Positions 35,456-47,694 of a stretch of 64,000 nucleotides of DNA are shown here, in pieces. How positions within the stretch are numbered: the first letter of the stretch is position 1; each line of letters begins with the position of its first letter. Where the stretch lies: positions 1 through 64,000 of the forward strand of contig RCNN01000074.1 in assembly GCA_003667245.1 (NCBI GenBank), written 5' to 3'. The translations under genes were made by a program, and so were the position numbers. Origin of the DNA: Heterostelium multicystogenum. Lineage: Eukaryota; Evosea; Eumycetozoa; Acytosteliales; Acytosteliaceae. The notes under the pieces were generated by a model. It made no database searches and was not told the origin of the DNA. It saw nothing but the letters and a program-made list of their open reading frames with translations.

Positions 35456-36212
35456 ATAACACAAGCATTGCTTCCATATTTACCAAATCAAAAAGTGTGT
35501 GGCAAAATAAGACTTAGATCTCAATCCATATGGTTTTGCAAACCATTGTTTGCGACATTTAAAGTAAAAACCATTGTTGTCACTGTGGGTTCATTTTTTT
35601 ATTTTGGTACTCAACTGTTTGCCGTTTATGTTGTTGCTTGTTTTTTTTTTATTTTTTTGAGATATGTTTTTGGTTAATCATTGATGCTGATGATGGTGTA
35701 CCATATGTTTTTTTTTCCACTTTTGTTTGGGAACAACCAGAGTTTGGCATGATATTCTAATTCGTAGACCAAAATCTCAAAGGGTTTTTTATGTGTGTTT
35801 GCTCTGTTTCTCAACTTCATGAAGAATTTTGAATTTTATTCAGAGGCTGTGTTTTTTTTGCCAATCAGCAAAATAGTTGAAGTTTAGAGTTGAATAAAAC
35901 CTATGTTAAGTCAGTTGTTTTTCTCGAGAAAATCAGGGCATATGCACTGTTTGACCTAGTCCTCAATTGAACACTTAAATACTTTTGATGGGTTGAAATT
36001 ACATCTGGTTGTTATTAACATGCTTGAATTAGGTTATTCATATAAATATTTTGTAATAAATTTTATTAATTTTTAATTCATCTGTATTTAAACAGATGAT
36101 CTGAATCCTAAACGTTCGCACACAAGTAGTAACCAATAGATAGAAGATAGAAGAGATAGAAATAGGTGTTTATTGACTTTTAAGTTGGTAAACATTTTTC
36201 TTCTATCCTATC
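35456..36212. other. Intergenic DNA with a short hairpin
   Basis: Mostly T-rich 3' flank of the coiled-coil gene. A perfect 8-bp stem TCATCTGT/ACAGATGA (36078-36099) lies about 115 bases before the next start codon. No coding region was seen. Confidence 0.5.
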
Positions 36213-36577
36213 ATGAGTGAACATACTGAAGCTATTAAACTATTACAAAAAAAGGTAAGATGTGTCGTTGAGTGAATTTGGTATATTGATGTTTGAAAGA
36301 AACAAAGATTTGAAAAAGCTAACAGATTTGATCTTTATTAATTTATTCAAATCTTAAATAGATTGCTTCTTTGTGTGACCAAATAAAAATGATTAGTATT
36401 GCAAAGTTGAACTCTACAGATCCAGAAGAGTTAGCAGCTGCCCACGAACAAGTAGAGATGATTTATGCAAAATTGAGTAGTTGTTTTGCAAAATTGGGTT
36501 CTCCTAAAGACTCCAATTTAATTTTAACATCATCCTCAGAGGACTACACCGAAACTTCATCCAGTTGTGATGAATAA
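36213..36577 (+). CDS. Small predicted coiled-coil protein, unknown function
   Basis: Two exons, 36213-36254 and 36362-36577, with a 107-base intron (GTAAGA...AATAG) joined in phase, giving 85 residues. The first exon encodes MSEHTEAIKLLQKK. The second continues an amphipathic helix (LCDQIKMISIAKLNSTDPEE, then AHEQVEMIYAKLSSCFAKL) and ends in a Ser/Glu-rich acidic tail. Size and pattern fit a small subunit of a helical-bundle complex, but I do not recognise the family. The clean splice and frame support a real gene. Confidence 0.65.
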
Positions 36578-38154
36578 GATAATAATTGGCATGATCTTTT
36601 CCTTGCAATACCCACTACAACATACACCACCTTCACCTAACATTACCAACATTATTTTCAATTGTATTAAAGTGAAAATGCAATCAATTATTTATGACAT
36701 CACATTTGGTTTTGGTTACCGATGATGTAGATAATCATGCTCCACTGCACTTACCATTTTAAACATTAAAAATATCATCACCCAATAACTGTTGTGATAA
36801 TTAGAATTTTTTATTTCTTTTTCTATGTTGTAAAACTCCATTGATAAATATATATCTCTAGTCTTTGCAAATGAAGTGAACACTGTGAAACTCTTCATAA
36901 ATAGTGTGATTGGATGATGTTCAGCATCACACCAATAAATTATGATAATAATCCGTTTGCACCTCCTCTTGTGATTGTTACAATTATTGAGTAGCTTCCA
37001 GCTGGAGTCTAGATGATCTTATTGGTCAGAGGATTGACTACGTGTGCAATTTAAATCTCCATATATGAAGATTGTCTATCAAAATGATATTTACATTTTG
37101 TGAATGATAGAATAAATAAACCAAATTTAAAGATTTTAAATTAATAAAAATATACAGTTTGTTATGGTTTGATTTAAAAACTTTCATAGGCACTGGATTG
37201 AAGACGTAGGCAACCTTGTTTTTGTAGAAAAGATTCTTCAGGTGATTTAAATCGAAAGAGTTTTTGAGATTTAAATTCGACCAAAAAAAGAAAAAATTTG
37301 ATAAATCATATGAAATTATTTGGTGTTTATTTTTTTAAATCACATATTTAGACAAAATAATCAATCAAGCAAATCACCAAATTGTTTTTTTGATTTCAAA
37401 CTCTTTCCTTTTTTAATTTTGCAAAAAAAAACAACCTCAAAGATCAAGGGTTGTTTTAAAAGTGGGTGATTTATTCTTTATTTTTGAGTGATTTGTGTGA
37501 TGGGTTTTTTGAAAAAAAAAGAATGTGCGGGTGATCAATCTTGGGTAAACTTGGGTCATCAAGAGATTCTTTATGGAGATGTGAGTTTTTATATGGTGAT
37601 TGCTCATTATTTCAAAAACAATTCTTTGTTTACAGGAAAATTTGACAGATTTCTTAGACATTCACTATTGTGAAGGAGTATTCGTAGGATTTAGAGTGAA
37701 TTAGGTCTATTTGATTGATTTAAATCATTGATTTTGAAGAATGTCTCTAAAGTCCAAACAAAAATACTTTGATTTTTGGTTGTAGACTATTTTTTTTTTT
37801 ACGAATGATTAACGGCATTGACTTTTATGGCAAAATTTCAAAAATTGTTTTGCGAGCAAACGAACTTTTCCTATGGTGATCGTGGTGGTTTCCCCTCAAT
37901 GGTAGAACTGGCGTCAAGTCTCTATAGTAAAGGTCATATTGATCAATTTCTTATTAATCAATAATATGACAATCACTCTTATAAATTAACTCATTAAACC
38001 AATCATTTGTACATTGTAATCAAGATATATTATAAATATATTTATATATCTAAATAGTTCAATATTATTTTTTAGATTAAAATAAATATATATTAACCCA
38101 TCAATCAACATTCATATATTCCTATATACATACATATATACACATTCTTTAAAA
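36578..38154. other. Long AT-rich intergenic region
   Basis: About 1.6 kb without a supported gene upstream of the E2F gene. Opposed short open frames at 37437-37673 mirror each other and are rejected. Long poly-T and poly-A runs dominate. A GATG/CATC fold-back lies near 36913-36931. No RNA gene was recognised. Confidence 0.5.
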
Positions 38155-39445
38155 ATGAATCACAATAACAATAATAATTTCAACAACCATCAGTCAAATC
38201 ACAATTCAAATATTTTTAATAGTGATTCCTCCGAATATGAAAACAATTTTATATATACCAACAATACATATACTGAAAATACCCAACAAAATCAATACTA
38301 TCTCGATCAATATCAAGAACAACAACATCAAAATTACTACAATTATACTACTACTCCATACCAACACTCAGAATATAGTAATAGTGATAATAGTATCACT
38401 TATGGTTATCAATATCAAAACATGGTTCTTGAAAATTCTTCTGATAATAATTATGAAAATCAATATGCATCAAATCAATATACATCAAATCAATATGATT
38501 ATTCTCAATATGTAAATAATGAACAATATAATACCTATGATTACAGCAATAATAGTCCAATAGATGCAGAATCAAGTCCTACCAACTCCTTAATAGAATA
38601 TAGTCCAGATGATATCTCAGACTCTGATTGGCTATCTCCATTGACAATCAATTTTTAATTTATCACCAACCAGTGAAGATACCTATGATCCAGTATCATC
38701 TCCTCTACCAGCTTACTCCATTTTATCACCAAATTCAACATCATCATCTGAAGTCCAACATGTTCCAAAAACTATCAAGTCTCCCAAGGAATCTATTCTG
38801 AAGAAGAAATCAAAGATTTCACCATCATCTACACCACCTACACGTTCAAGCAAGACTCTTAAAGGAATTTGCGATTCTTTTCTTGAAGAATATGATGGCC
38901 CAACAAGGAAACGTATCAAGATTGAGCAACTCTCTCAAAAGATCTCCGTTGACAATCGTCGTTTCTATGAAATTATTAAAGTTATGCAATGTCTTGGATT
39001 GGTTGAGAAGGAAGGAAAGAACGAATATTATTGGGTTGGTCGTGATAATGTTACCAATTGTATCAACAATATTTTCCATTCTTCTAAAAACTTCCTTACA
39101 GAAGAGCAAGAGTTTGTATGTGAGAAGTGTAGAGCATATCATCAACACAACCCATCCAGCCCAGCAACAGCAAGTGAAGATGCTGAGGATACAGGAATTT
39201 CCAAACAGTGTAAACAACTCATTAAGCTCTTCTTCTTAAATCCAACTCTCTCATGTCAAGACGCCTCAATTATCTTGAACTGCCAGAAGAAAGCTCAAGG
39301 AAAAAGAATTTATGACATTGTAAATATTTTGTATAGTCTCCAAATCCTCAGTAAATTAGATCGCGATGGTTCAAAAAAACAGTTTTATTCTTGGAAAGGG
39401 CCACCAACAAAACAAGAATTAATTGAAAGGTGTAAAAAATGTTAA
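38155..39445 (+). CDS. Atypical E2F transcription factor with two DNA-binding domains
   Basis: The N-terminus is Asn/Gln/Tyr-rich (38155-38650). A one-base frame break in the T run 38652-38656 (removing one T restores continuity) leads into a Ser/Pro region. Two winged-helix domains follow. The first (38850-39040) reads LKGICDSFLEEYDG, then QLSQKISVDNRRFYEIIKV and LGLVEKEGKNEYYWVG. The second (39205-39410) reads QLIKLFFLNPTLSCQDASII, then GKRIYDIVNILYSLQIL and KKQFYSWKG. The RIYDIVNIL helix is the E2F/DP DNA-recognition motif. No dimerisation or marked-box segment follows; the protein ends about 15 residues after the second domain. Two tandem domains without DP dimerisation is the layout of E2F7/E2F8 and plant DEL proteins, which repress cell-cycle genes, so a repressor role is inferred. 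Confidence 0.82.
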
Positions 39446-39838
39446 AATATATATCAAAATTGTGTAAATCATTCCTATTTTATTGGCTAATTTCGTATTC
39501 CAAATTTGGGTCAAATAGTTTAGTTTTTATTGGAAGTCATGATAAAAAATTTGTTTGGAAATAAAGAAAATCCCCACAATCGATATATTCAATCAAAAGT
39601 CAATTAAAAGAATGAATACATCAAAAAATGTCTTACTGATTTTATGGAGGGATCAGAATTCTAATTCTAATTTGAAATGAGCATATTAATAATAAATTCA
39701 CTTTAATGCACTTGTCGGCTCTTACAGAGGATAAGCAGATGTTGAAAAATAACAATTGTCAATTCATAAGTAAATAAAATTAGCTGCTTGGTTTTAAAAT
39801 ATGTTTGTAAATTTAATTTTAGTTTATATATTTGTTTA
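39446..39838. other. Intergenic region between convergent genes
   Basis: The 3' flanks of the E2F and phosphatase genes meet here. The word CCCCACAAT (39572-39580) resembles the dictyostelid DUSE element found about 60 bases upstream of small non-coding RNAs, and a slightly GC-richer patch lies at 39708-39740 (CTTACAGAGG). No known RNA was recognised. Confidence 0.35.
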
Positions 39839-42800
39839 TTAAAAGTTGTCTAAAAAGTCATCTGTTTCTTGGTTGGAGTTTGTAATTACAGTGACGGCAT
39901 AGGTCATTTCCAAATGATTGGTTGTAAGGAAATGCTTTGCAAGTCGAATACCAACGTCCTCTTTTGATAAGTCACATGGCTGCCATAGTGGTTTGATGTT
40001 TAAATCTTTGCCAATCCAAATATACAATCTATTCTCGCTTTTAGAGCGGAGAACAAACAGTCCATCGTCTACAAGATCTTCACAGTCGAAAACATCATAC
40101 TCTTCCCAGGCACCATCTTCATGGAGGCGATACAGATACGATCGGTTGTAATTGCTACTGCTATTACTTGTTGTTGATAAACTATTTACATTATTTGCGC
40201 AGTTGTGTTGTTGCTGTTGTAACAGCAGGAGTTCCTTGTCGTAGTCGACTACAAAGCCAATCGTTCCACTTCCTTGACCACCAAGTAGTTGCCAGAACTC
40301 CATACCTTCTTGTCCCTGTTTCAGTTCAACAATGTTGGTAGTGGCGCCATCGTACTTTTGGAACCGTGAGATAAGCCACTCGTGCAGCCTCTACAAATGT
40401 TTGTCCCAAGGTCCCTAAACACTGTTCTCCTACCCACAGATAGATGCAGTGTTCAACTTTCAAAATAAAACAACATCTAGAGTCTAGTGAAATGTAGGAA
40501 ATATTCGAAACTTGCTTTGGAACAACTATATTTCCTACCAACTGAACCATTCTGTACAATCTTGTTTCTTTTGTAGTCTCGTTTTAAATACTTCTTCCAA
40601 TGCATCAGTTGCCCAGTGAATCCTATATTATCATAATTAGTATAACTGAATTGAAATGTTGGAGCTATATAAAATGATAAATACCAGGGTTTGGATTGAG
40701 ATAAATCTTTTTCTTTGGTATAATCGAGTGCAGTATTGAAGTCCCAATCGTATGTGTACATTAAATAGAGGAGAACATATGCAGAGCTTCTTGATATACC
40801 TTGGTAGCAGTGAACATAAACTTTACCCCCATTATCGATAGCATCTTGAATAAAATCCAAAACTTCGTAGAAAAGGCAGGTGATGTCTTCTCCGTTACCA
40901 TCGCTGATAAAAAGTGTCTTGTAGTTAAATTGGAGGGGAAGTGGTTGACACAAACCATACCAGCACAGTTTAGAATATGAGTGATTCCGTTTTGTTTGAG
41001 CTCCGCTAGATTTCCAGATGGAATACGACTTCCTAAAAAAAGTGAGTCTGTTATACGACTGAGTATTGGTTCGAAATACATTGTCAAATCACGAGTGCTG
41101 TAGTTTTGAAAGTCAATGATGCGAGGTGTTTGGGGCGGAGAGTTGCTTGTACTGTTTGATGCGACCGCAGACATGGATGTAAGTTGTGGTAATCTCAGCT
41201 GCTGCTTCATCAAGGGAGGAACGGACGATGCATTCAGACCACCTGGTAAGGAAGAGAGTGAGTTTTGTTTGTTGATGTTGAGCAATGGAACAAATTTGTT
41301 TGGTTTTTTTTGGCAGATATGCTGCTGTTTGCTGTATTGCTGTTGTTAGTGTTATTGTTGTTGGAGATAGCTGGCGATGTGGGAGTTTGTAAATTTGGTA
41401 AACTAGGAATATCAAGTACTGGCATATTTTTGATTTTGTGAATCTGGAGTTTTTGGAATCGAGGGTTTGGTTGGAGAAGAGGTCGATCTTATACGAGGTT
41501 GACTGTGAAGTGAATTTGAATTTGTAAGAGTGTGCGAAAGTTTACGAAGGACTTCATATCGGGGATTAAATGTGGGTATATTTGAAAAACTGTGATCTTG
41601 ATTGTTATTTGTGGTGCTGCTGTTTGGTGACATGGGTGATAGTGATCTGGGGAAGTTGGCGAACTCGAGTTCTTTGTTAAATTGGTTGGAGAGGTGGGGT
41701 TATTGGTAGTTGTTGAAATTGTTGTTGTGGTTGTGGTTGTTGTTGAGGTAGTGGTAGTTGAAGTATCCAAAAACTTGTCTAAAACTATCACTTTTGTTGC
41801 TCGTCATAGGTGATTTCAAAACATAGAGTTGATGGATTTGATGGCAAATGGTGCAGTTGTTGCTGAGGCTAAAGGTGGTAGGTGTGACTGAAGTATATTT
41901 GGGTAGTTCTTTTTCAAAACTTGTCTATACAAATGTATATTGTTTGCTACTGCTATGTGATCATTATTATTATTATTTATAGAGTTATGATTCAAGTTCA
42001 AATCATCAATGAAAACAGTGGATAATGCAACAAAGTGGCTAAAATTGCTGTTGGTGTTATTGGTGTCAGTTGTTGTTTGGGGTGATGTATTTATATTGAT
42101 TGTTGTTGATTGAGGTTGTAAAAAAAGTCTCTGTACAAGTAGAGATGAGTTGGCAGGCAGTTTCCAGTGGGTATTGCTTTCAACCGATCCACTGCTAGTG
42201 TTGGATGCTGGTAATTCAGTTGCAGAGCCCGATGTCGAAGAAGTCGATGGTTGTTGCCCAATAAAGCTATTCTTTTTCGATTGTTCTTCACTAGTACTGA
42301 GTGCTTTAGCTAACTCCAATCCCTAGCAAAGCAGAGTGCCTTGGTTAGGGGTGCTGAGTTTCTACCATTCCAAACATATATATCGTGTGAAATCTGTTTG
42401 ATTAACCAAAAAAAAAAAGATATTAATATCAATCAATGATTATACTGTAATAGAAAAGATACTTACGGCTTCATTTTCAAAAATGTGCAATGGAATCCAA
42501 ATTTGTTAGTCCTGTTGGACATGCCAAACCTCTTGGAGTTAGCTCTGACTGTGCTGAAACCATCATAGAATAAAGTGAAATTGTTGATTGTTATTATTGA
42601 TATTTAATTGATTAAAACTATCGCTTAGACTATTATTATTAATATTATTATTATTGGCATTAATATTTGTGGTGAGGTTTGTATGATTTGTTTGTTGATA
42701 TAGTTGTTGTTTGTTTTAAAACTTCGTTGTTATTTATAACATGTAATACAATATAGCAGTCAGTGTTATTAAACTGTGTAAAATGTTGCAAGTCTACAGG

Positions 42801-43302
42801 ATCATATTGCTGGGACATTGGTTTTACTGGATCAACACAATGTGCTCTCCAAACAAAAAGATATGAAGTAAACAATTCGACAATTGGATCGCCACTATTA
42901 GTGTTATTGGTAGAGGAATTGGCAGGGTTGTTATTATTAAGATTTCCATTGGTTGTTGTGCTGTTTAGTATACTGGTTTCTGAACTAATGCTACCGCTAC
43001 GTGAAGAAGACGCACAACGCGAAGTTGTGCTACAACTGCTGTTGCCACCATTGGTACTTGAAACGGTGGAAGTAGTTGTAGTAGTTGTGGTCGTAGTTGT
43101 AGTTGTCGTTGTGGTAGTGTATTTGGGTGATATACTGCTACTGCTATTGTTGTTATTGTTGATGATAATGTTTGGTACCATTGCCAACGCCTACAGCCAA
43201 TGTTGTTGCTGCTGCTGATGCGGTCTGCTGTAACTTTATATCGTGTAACAGTAGTTCGGGCAAAAGAGGAGGTGTTCTGCTGACACCAACTGTATTGCCC
43301 AT
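39839..43302 (-). CDS. MKP1-like dual-specificity phosphatase with gelsolin-like domains
   Basis: The start at 43302 encodes MGNTVGVSR, a good N-myristoylation signal. Next come Thr/Asn/Ser homopolymers (for example poly-Thr at about 43070-43130) and a gelsolin-like segment (LFVWRAHCVDPVKP, TDCYIVLHV). This continues across an intron at about 42390-42465 to ISHDIYVWNGRNSAPLTKAL and LELAKAL. After low-complexity linkers (41410-42320), the phosphatase domain (40560-41100) has ITDSLFLGSRIPSGNLAELK and the catalytic VHCYQGISRS (C-x5-R). A C-terminal gelsolin-like unit follows (CIYLWVGEQCLGTLGQTFVEAA; RLYIWIGKDL), with the stop at 39839. Phosphatase plus gelsolin is the layout of plant MAP-kinase phosphatase MKP1. 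Frame is lost at least five times, mostly at homopolymers. It is likely to dephosphorylate MAP kinases near membranes or actin. Confidence 0.78.
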
Positions 43303-45922
43303 TCTGGCTGCTTCACTTGAAGGTGACTGACTAACTAACTACGTAGTGTAGTAGTAGCAGTAGTCGAGTACTATTTATAATTTTCAAAAGTATAAATTAT
43401 TTCTACTCGTTACAATGTGTAATCTGATTCTCTGCTATGGTCTGATTGTACGATAAAATGCTTATTGGTTCGATTAGACAACTATAGTGTGACTAAATAT
43501 TATTAATAAGTGATTAGCCTGATTGTGATAATATAAAATAATATTATATGTGTGGAATTAAACTATAGTTTTCATAAAAAATAAAGAAATCCTATATTTC
43601 TCTAATAAATTTGTTTTTGGTTTTTTTTGTTTTTTTGTGAGTTGTTTTGCAAAAATAAATAAATAAAAAATAATTAATATGAAAAATAAATCCAAATAAG
43701 TAAGATTGATTGATTGATTATGTTAGTATTGGTTTAGGATTATTTTATTATTAGTAATTGTCGGCGGCGTTATTATTGATATTGTTAGTTTTAATAGATT
43801 GTTGGTTGGTTGGTTGATTGAGTAAGAATTAAACAAAAGGATGGAAAACAACGCAAGAGAGGAAAGAAGGAAAGAAGGAAGGAGTTCAACTTTTTAAAAT
43901 AAATAGTTTGAATTGATCGATAATAACAAATGTAATGTGATAGAAATACAAATCACAATATTGTAGTGTATATGTATATAAACTAATCAATCAACAAAAG
44001 CAATTATATATATTTATAGATACTAATCATAAATAATCAATACAATAATAATAATAATTATAAAAATAATATTGATAATAATAATAAATTTAATTATATA
44101 TATGTTATTGTTCTTCTTCTTGTTGTTGTTGTTGCAGTGTAAGTGTTTTTGGTTTAGTCAAGTGTAGTTTATTTTATTTTAGTTGGGGGTTAAGGGTAGA
44201 GATAGTGGTAATAGTCGTGGTGTTGATGGTGTTGGATGTCGTTACTGGCAATGCATGTGTGCAAGTGGTGTATAATATCTCTGGTCAACTCATGAGTTGG
44301 TGTGAGAAGTGAGTAAGTATATATGTGCTTGAGTGTGGTGTGTGAAGAGAATAGTATAGGTATAGGTATAAGAGTACCTATCTTTACTTACATTTGCTCA
44401 CCCTAAATATATTGATGTTGTTGGAATAAAACAACGTTGAGGTGTTAATTATTTATTATCTATTCTTAAATTTTTGACGAACAAACAATTAATAATAATA
44501 ATAATACTAATACTTATAAAATGTTTATATTAGTAGGATAGTACTATTTAATTATATATTTTATATTTGGTTTTTGACTGAATAGATAGATATATTATGA
44601 CAATGCTATTAGAAATAAAGTGGAAAATAAATACATAATAATTATTATTTAGAAATAATTATTTGATTGAATATAATAGTAATGGTAAATTTTGATTATA
44701 GTTAGTACAAACACGAATGTTTGATAATGATTGCAAATATATTTATTTAAATAAATTATCAATTTGATTGTTGATGTTTGGGCAAGGGCAATCAATAACC
44801 AACAAAAACAATTCCATTATTATTATAAATTAAATTTATTAGGTTTGTTTTAAAACAAGTCGAGCATCAAATTAGTGGTTCTGTAAGTGATGATTGACAA
44901 ACTGAACACCAATAATAATTAACATTCTCACACAAACACAGTGTCATTCTCACTCAAGCACCACACACACACACAAACACACCCTCGATATTGTTATTGT
45001 TGACCTTAAACACATTGTATTGAAAGTTGATTCATTCAATCTCATAAACACACGCAACACACAGATAACAGAGCATAGCATAGTGGCACAGCACACTTCC
45101 TCTCTTGCAACTACCACTTACTCACTCACTCACTCCTGCAGGCGCAGAGAGTGACACTGGGTGCCACTTTCAACCGGAGCGACTTCCAAAACAAACAGTG
45201 AGATGATTCTTCCAATTTAAAAAGAAACCCAGCATATACTACTGATCTGTAAAATTAATTGTTGATAATCTCTGAGATTCTATGTTTTTATTGATAGATG
45301 TTTGTGATGAAGATCACCAACATATCTCAAATCATTTACAACAACATATAATTTCACAAATAAAAATGAATCCAAATCAGACTTGGAATCACCAAAAATG
45401 ATAATAAGATCTTCTTCTGATGATTGTTCACTTTCCATGCTAATGCCACAATAACAACATCAATAATAACATCCATCCCCCGTCACTACTTTGCCTGTCA
45501 GCCTTATAATGCACATACCACTTGACAACAATCAGAGTAATTATAAGTAATCTAAATATCCAACCCAATAACTTGAACAACATTTGATTGATTAGAATAG
45601 TGGTAATCTAGTTGCCCTGTCACCATCATCAACATTTAAAAAAAATCCAAATTACTCCTATTTTATACTATTTGATTCTACATACAGTGCTTCTTCGGTA
45701 ACTGTTCAATTAGCAGAGGAGTGAGCACTCAACATACATCTTAAACCCATTTAGAATTAGGATTTATCTTGCTGTAACTTGTAAGATCTTCAATGTTCTA
45801 GTTTGGTATAATATCAAAAATCTAACTTTATTTCTCATTTGATCATAACTACTGTCCATACAATATCTATACTCTCAACCTTATGCTTAGACCTAGATAG
45901 CTGATAAATATATATCTTATAA
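43303..45922. other. Long gene-poor, AT-rich region
   Basis: About 2.6 kb upstream of the phosphatase gene with no supported coding region. It contains ATT/AAT microsatellites (44040-44110), a TTC/TTG run (44110-44135), a CA-rich run (44966-44983) and a short GC-richer patch with fold-back AGTGaCACtggGTGcCACT (45150-45168). It may hold long 5' untranslated or promoter sequence of the neighbouring divergent genes. Confidence 0.4.
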
Positions 45923-46430
45923 ATGCACCAAAATAAGAGTAATAAATTAAACAACAATCATAGTAGTAATAAAATAGTAGTAGCAATAGAAATAGTTGGT
46001 CGATAGACACAAATTTAAAGAATCAGCAACCTCAGCAACAACCTCTCCAATATCGACATCCTCTAGAGCAGAATCCAAATCAACAACAACAACAGCAAGA
46101 AGAAAGCATATATTTGAATTGCTAAAGAAACCATTAGTAAAGTAGGCATTCATACCCTTTCTGTATTCCTCTCTGATAAATTGGTAATTTTCTCATTCTA
46201 CAATATGGTATTATAGGATGATTTTGATCTAATGATCGATATCATCCCCATTAACCTCATTTCACTTGAATACACATCACAAAGGAATGAGTGAAAAGAA
46301 CATCCTATATTTAGAAATGATTAATGTTGAGATGTATTTATGCTTCCCAGCATTCATCTTATCGATCCAAAGTCATATGTATGTTGAACAAATACATTTC
46401 ATGTCAATGAAAGTGAACTAGCTCAACTGA
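45923..46430 (+). other. Probable 5' exons of an uncharacterised plus-strand gene
   Basis: From an ATG at 45923 the plus strand reads Asn/Ser-rich, then Gln-rich (NQQPQQQPLQYRHPLEQNP, QQQQQQEES) if one base is added near 45967-45970. A GTAAAG donor near 46135 and an acceptor TTATAG ending 46216 lead to DDFDLMIDIIPINLISLEYT, and then, in another frame, ILYLEMINVEMYLCFPAF to about 46430. The composition is protein-like on this strand only. It could be the head of the gene whose last exons lie at 47009-47675, but no continuous model can be built. Confidence 0.35.
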
Positions 46431-47008
46431 ATCAGTATTCATATACATTCATTCTCTTAAATCAGAATTATTGTGTTTGTTCATATCAAACCTGCAAATA
46501 ATGTCAATATCTTGAAGTTACTTCTGATACTCATGTTTGTTCATATTTTTAGGTATTCTCTTTCTATTTTTACCCAAACACATCCCTTCTCAATAAATAA
46601 TACCACTCACCTACCACTGACTGATTCACTTCCCCCAAAACCCTCAACACATATATACACCAATTTTACTTACTTTTAAAATTCAGAGATGGAATTGAAA
46701 CGTAATTAGAGTCGTGGAATTCGAATCTGTGATAATAGGGTGTTGTTGTTGTTTGTGAGTTATTGTGGGGTTGCTAGTGTTACCATTAAAGATTAATGTT
46801 TGATTGCTGTCAATTCTTCCACACTACGTAACTTGCATCGTAAATAATAATAAATAACAGCAAATAGGAATTTCAATTCCATTCAACCAATTCAAAGTAG
46901 TTTAAATTATAATCAATTTTGAATTATCAGAATAAATTTACTAATAACCGATGTTAATTCATTGCCATTACTTCTTGTTATGGTGTGGTTGTGTTTTTTT
47001 ATTTATAG

Positions 47009-47675
47009 CAAAAAAGTAATTGCCCATATTTATCAGTTAATCGGCAAGCAGCATGCCGGAAGTGGTGGTGATATCACAATAGATGAATCGTTTGATCCCA
47101 TCGATCCGATGCATTGGTACTGCTGAATTTCGTAACATTTAAATTCCTGAAATATCTGCTGGTCGAGACATATGACAATAAACTGAATGAATCAAAGCAA
47201 ATTGTAAGTGACTCCGCTCCTGTAGTGAGTTTGGCGGCATTACTAACAACCCATCATTGCCCAAACACAGAGAAAAAGTATCAGTGGTAACATTATCATT
47301 CAAACATTGAATTCCACTGAAGAGTTCAGTACGATTGCCCAGGAAATGGCAATGTCCGACCCAAAACTGTCAATTGGTCCGCAAATATCTCCATTCAACA
47401 CTTCAGAGATTGGTTTGAAGAGATACCACTATTTGAATCACAATTTCTATGTGGATGACGATGAGCAAGAACAAGATCATCAACTGAAAAAGTCGCCGAA
47501 TGACGATGAAGCCAATGACAACGACGAGAACGAAGATGCATTACCAAACTACGAGCCAGCAGCAAGAAATATCAAAAAATCCAAGACAAGTTCGACAACA
47601 TCAACTAGCTCTGACAACCTAAAGTGCGACGACCAACCACATTATTTAAACCAGTATTTCCTGCAGCCAAAGTAA
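47009..47675 (+). CDS. 3' exons of an uncharacterised gene, acidic C-terminus
   Basis: The acceptor ATTTATAG (to 47008) opens an exon reading KKVIAHIYQLIGKQHAGSGG, then DITIDESFDPIDPMH. After a one-base shift near 47115 comes LLNFVTFKFLKYLLVETYD, ending at the donor GTAAGT (47204). The intron 47204-47270 joins in phase to RKSISGNIIIQTLNSTEEFS and an acidic tail (DDDEQEQDHQ; NDNDENEDALPNYEP), with the stop at 47675. No known domain was recognised. The start lies upstream, possibly in the exons at 45923-46430. Only 19 bases separate its stop from the stop of the convergent gene on the other strand. Confidence 0.55.
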
Positions 47676-47694
47676 ATATAGAGCTACTACTGTA

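Noticed and set aside
37437..37673. Two opposed open frames in the E2F upstream region
   Set aside because: Both are driven by poly-A/poly-T tracts, with no splice sites or homologous pattern.
39715..39740. Possible class I small RNA motif (CTTACAG)
   Set aside because: Only part of the conserved 3' motif is present and no terminal stem could be formed.
42763..43218. 151-codon plus-strand frame with long poly-Val
   Set aside because: It is the antisense of the poly-Thr/Asn/Ser region of the phosphatase gene.
45947..46153. 68-codon minus-strand frame
   Set aside because: The plus strand here reads a typical Gln-rich exon, and the minus frame is its shadow.
46473..46679. 68-codon plus-strand frame
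   Set aside because: Simple Thr/Pro/Ser/Ile sequence likely to be intron or untranslated DNA. Kept out because no splice joins it to neighbouring exons.
46690..46735. tRNA-like T-arm word (GGAATTCGAATC)
   Set aside because: No matching acceptor, D or anticodon arms could be found on either side.
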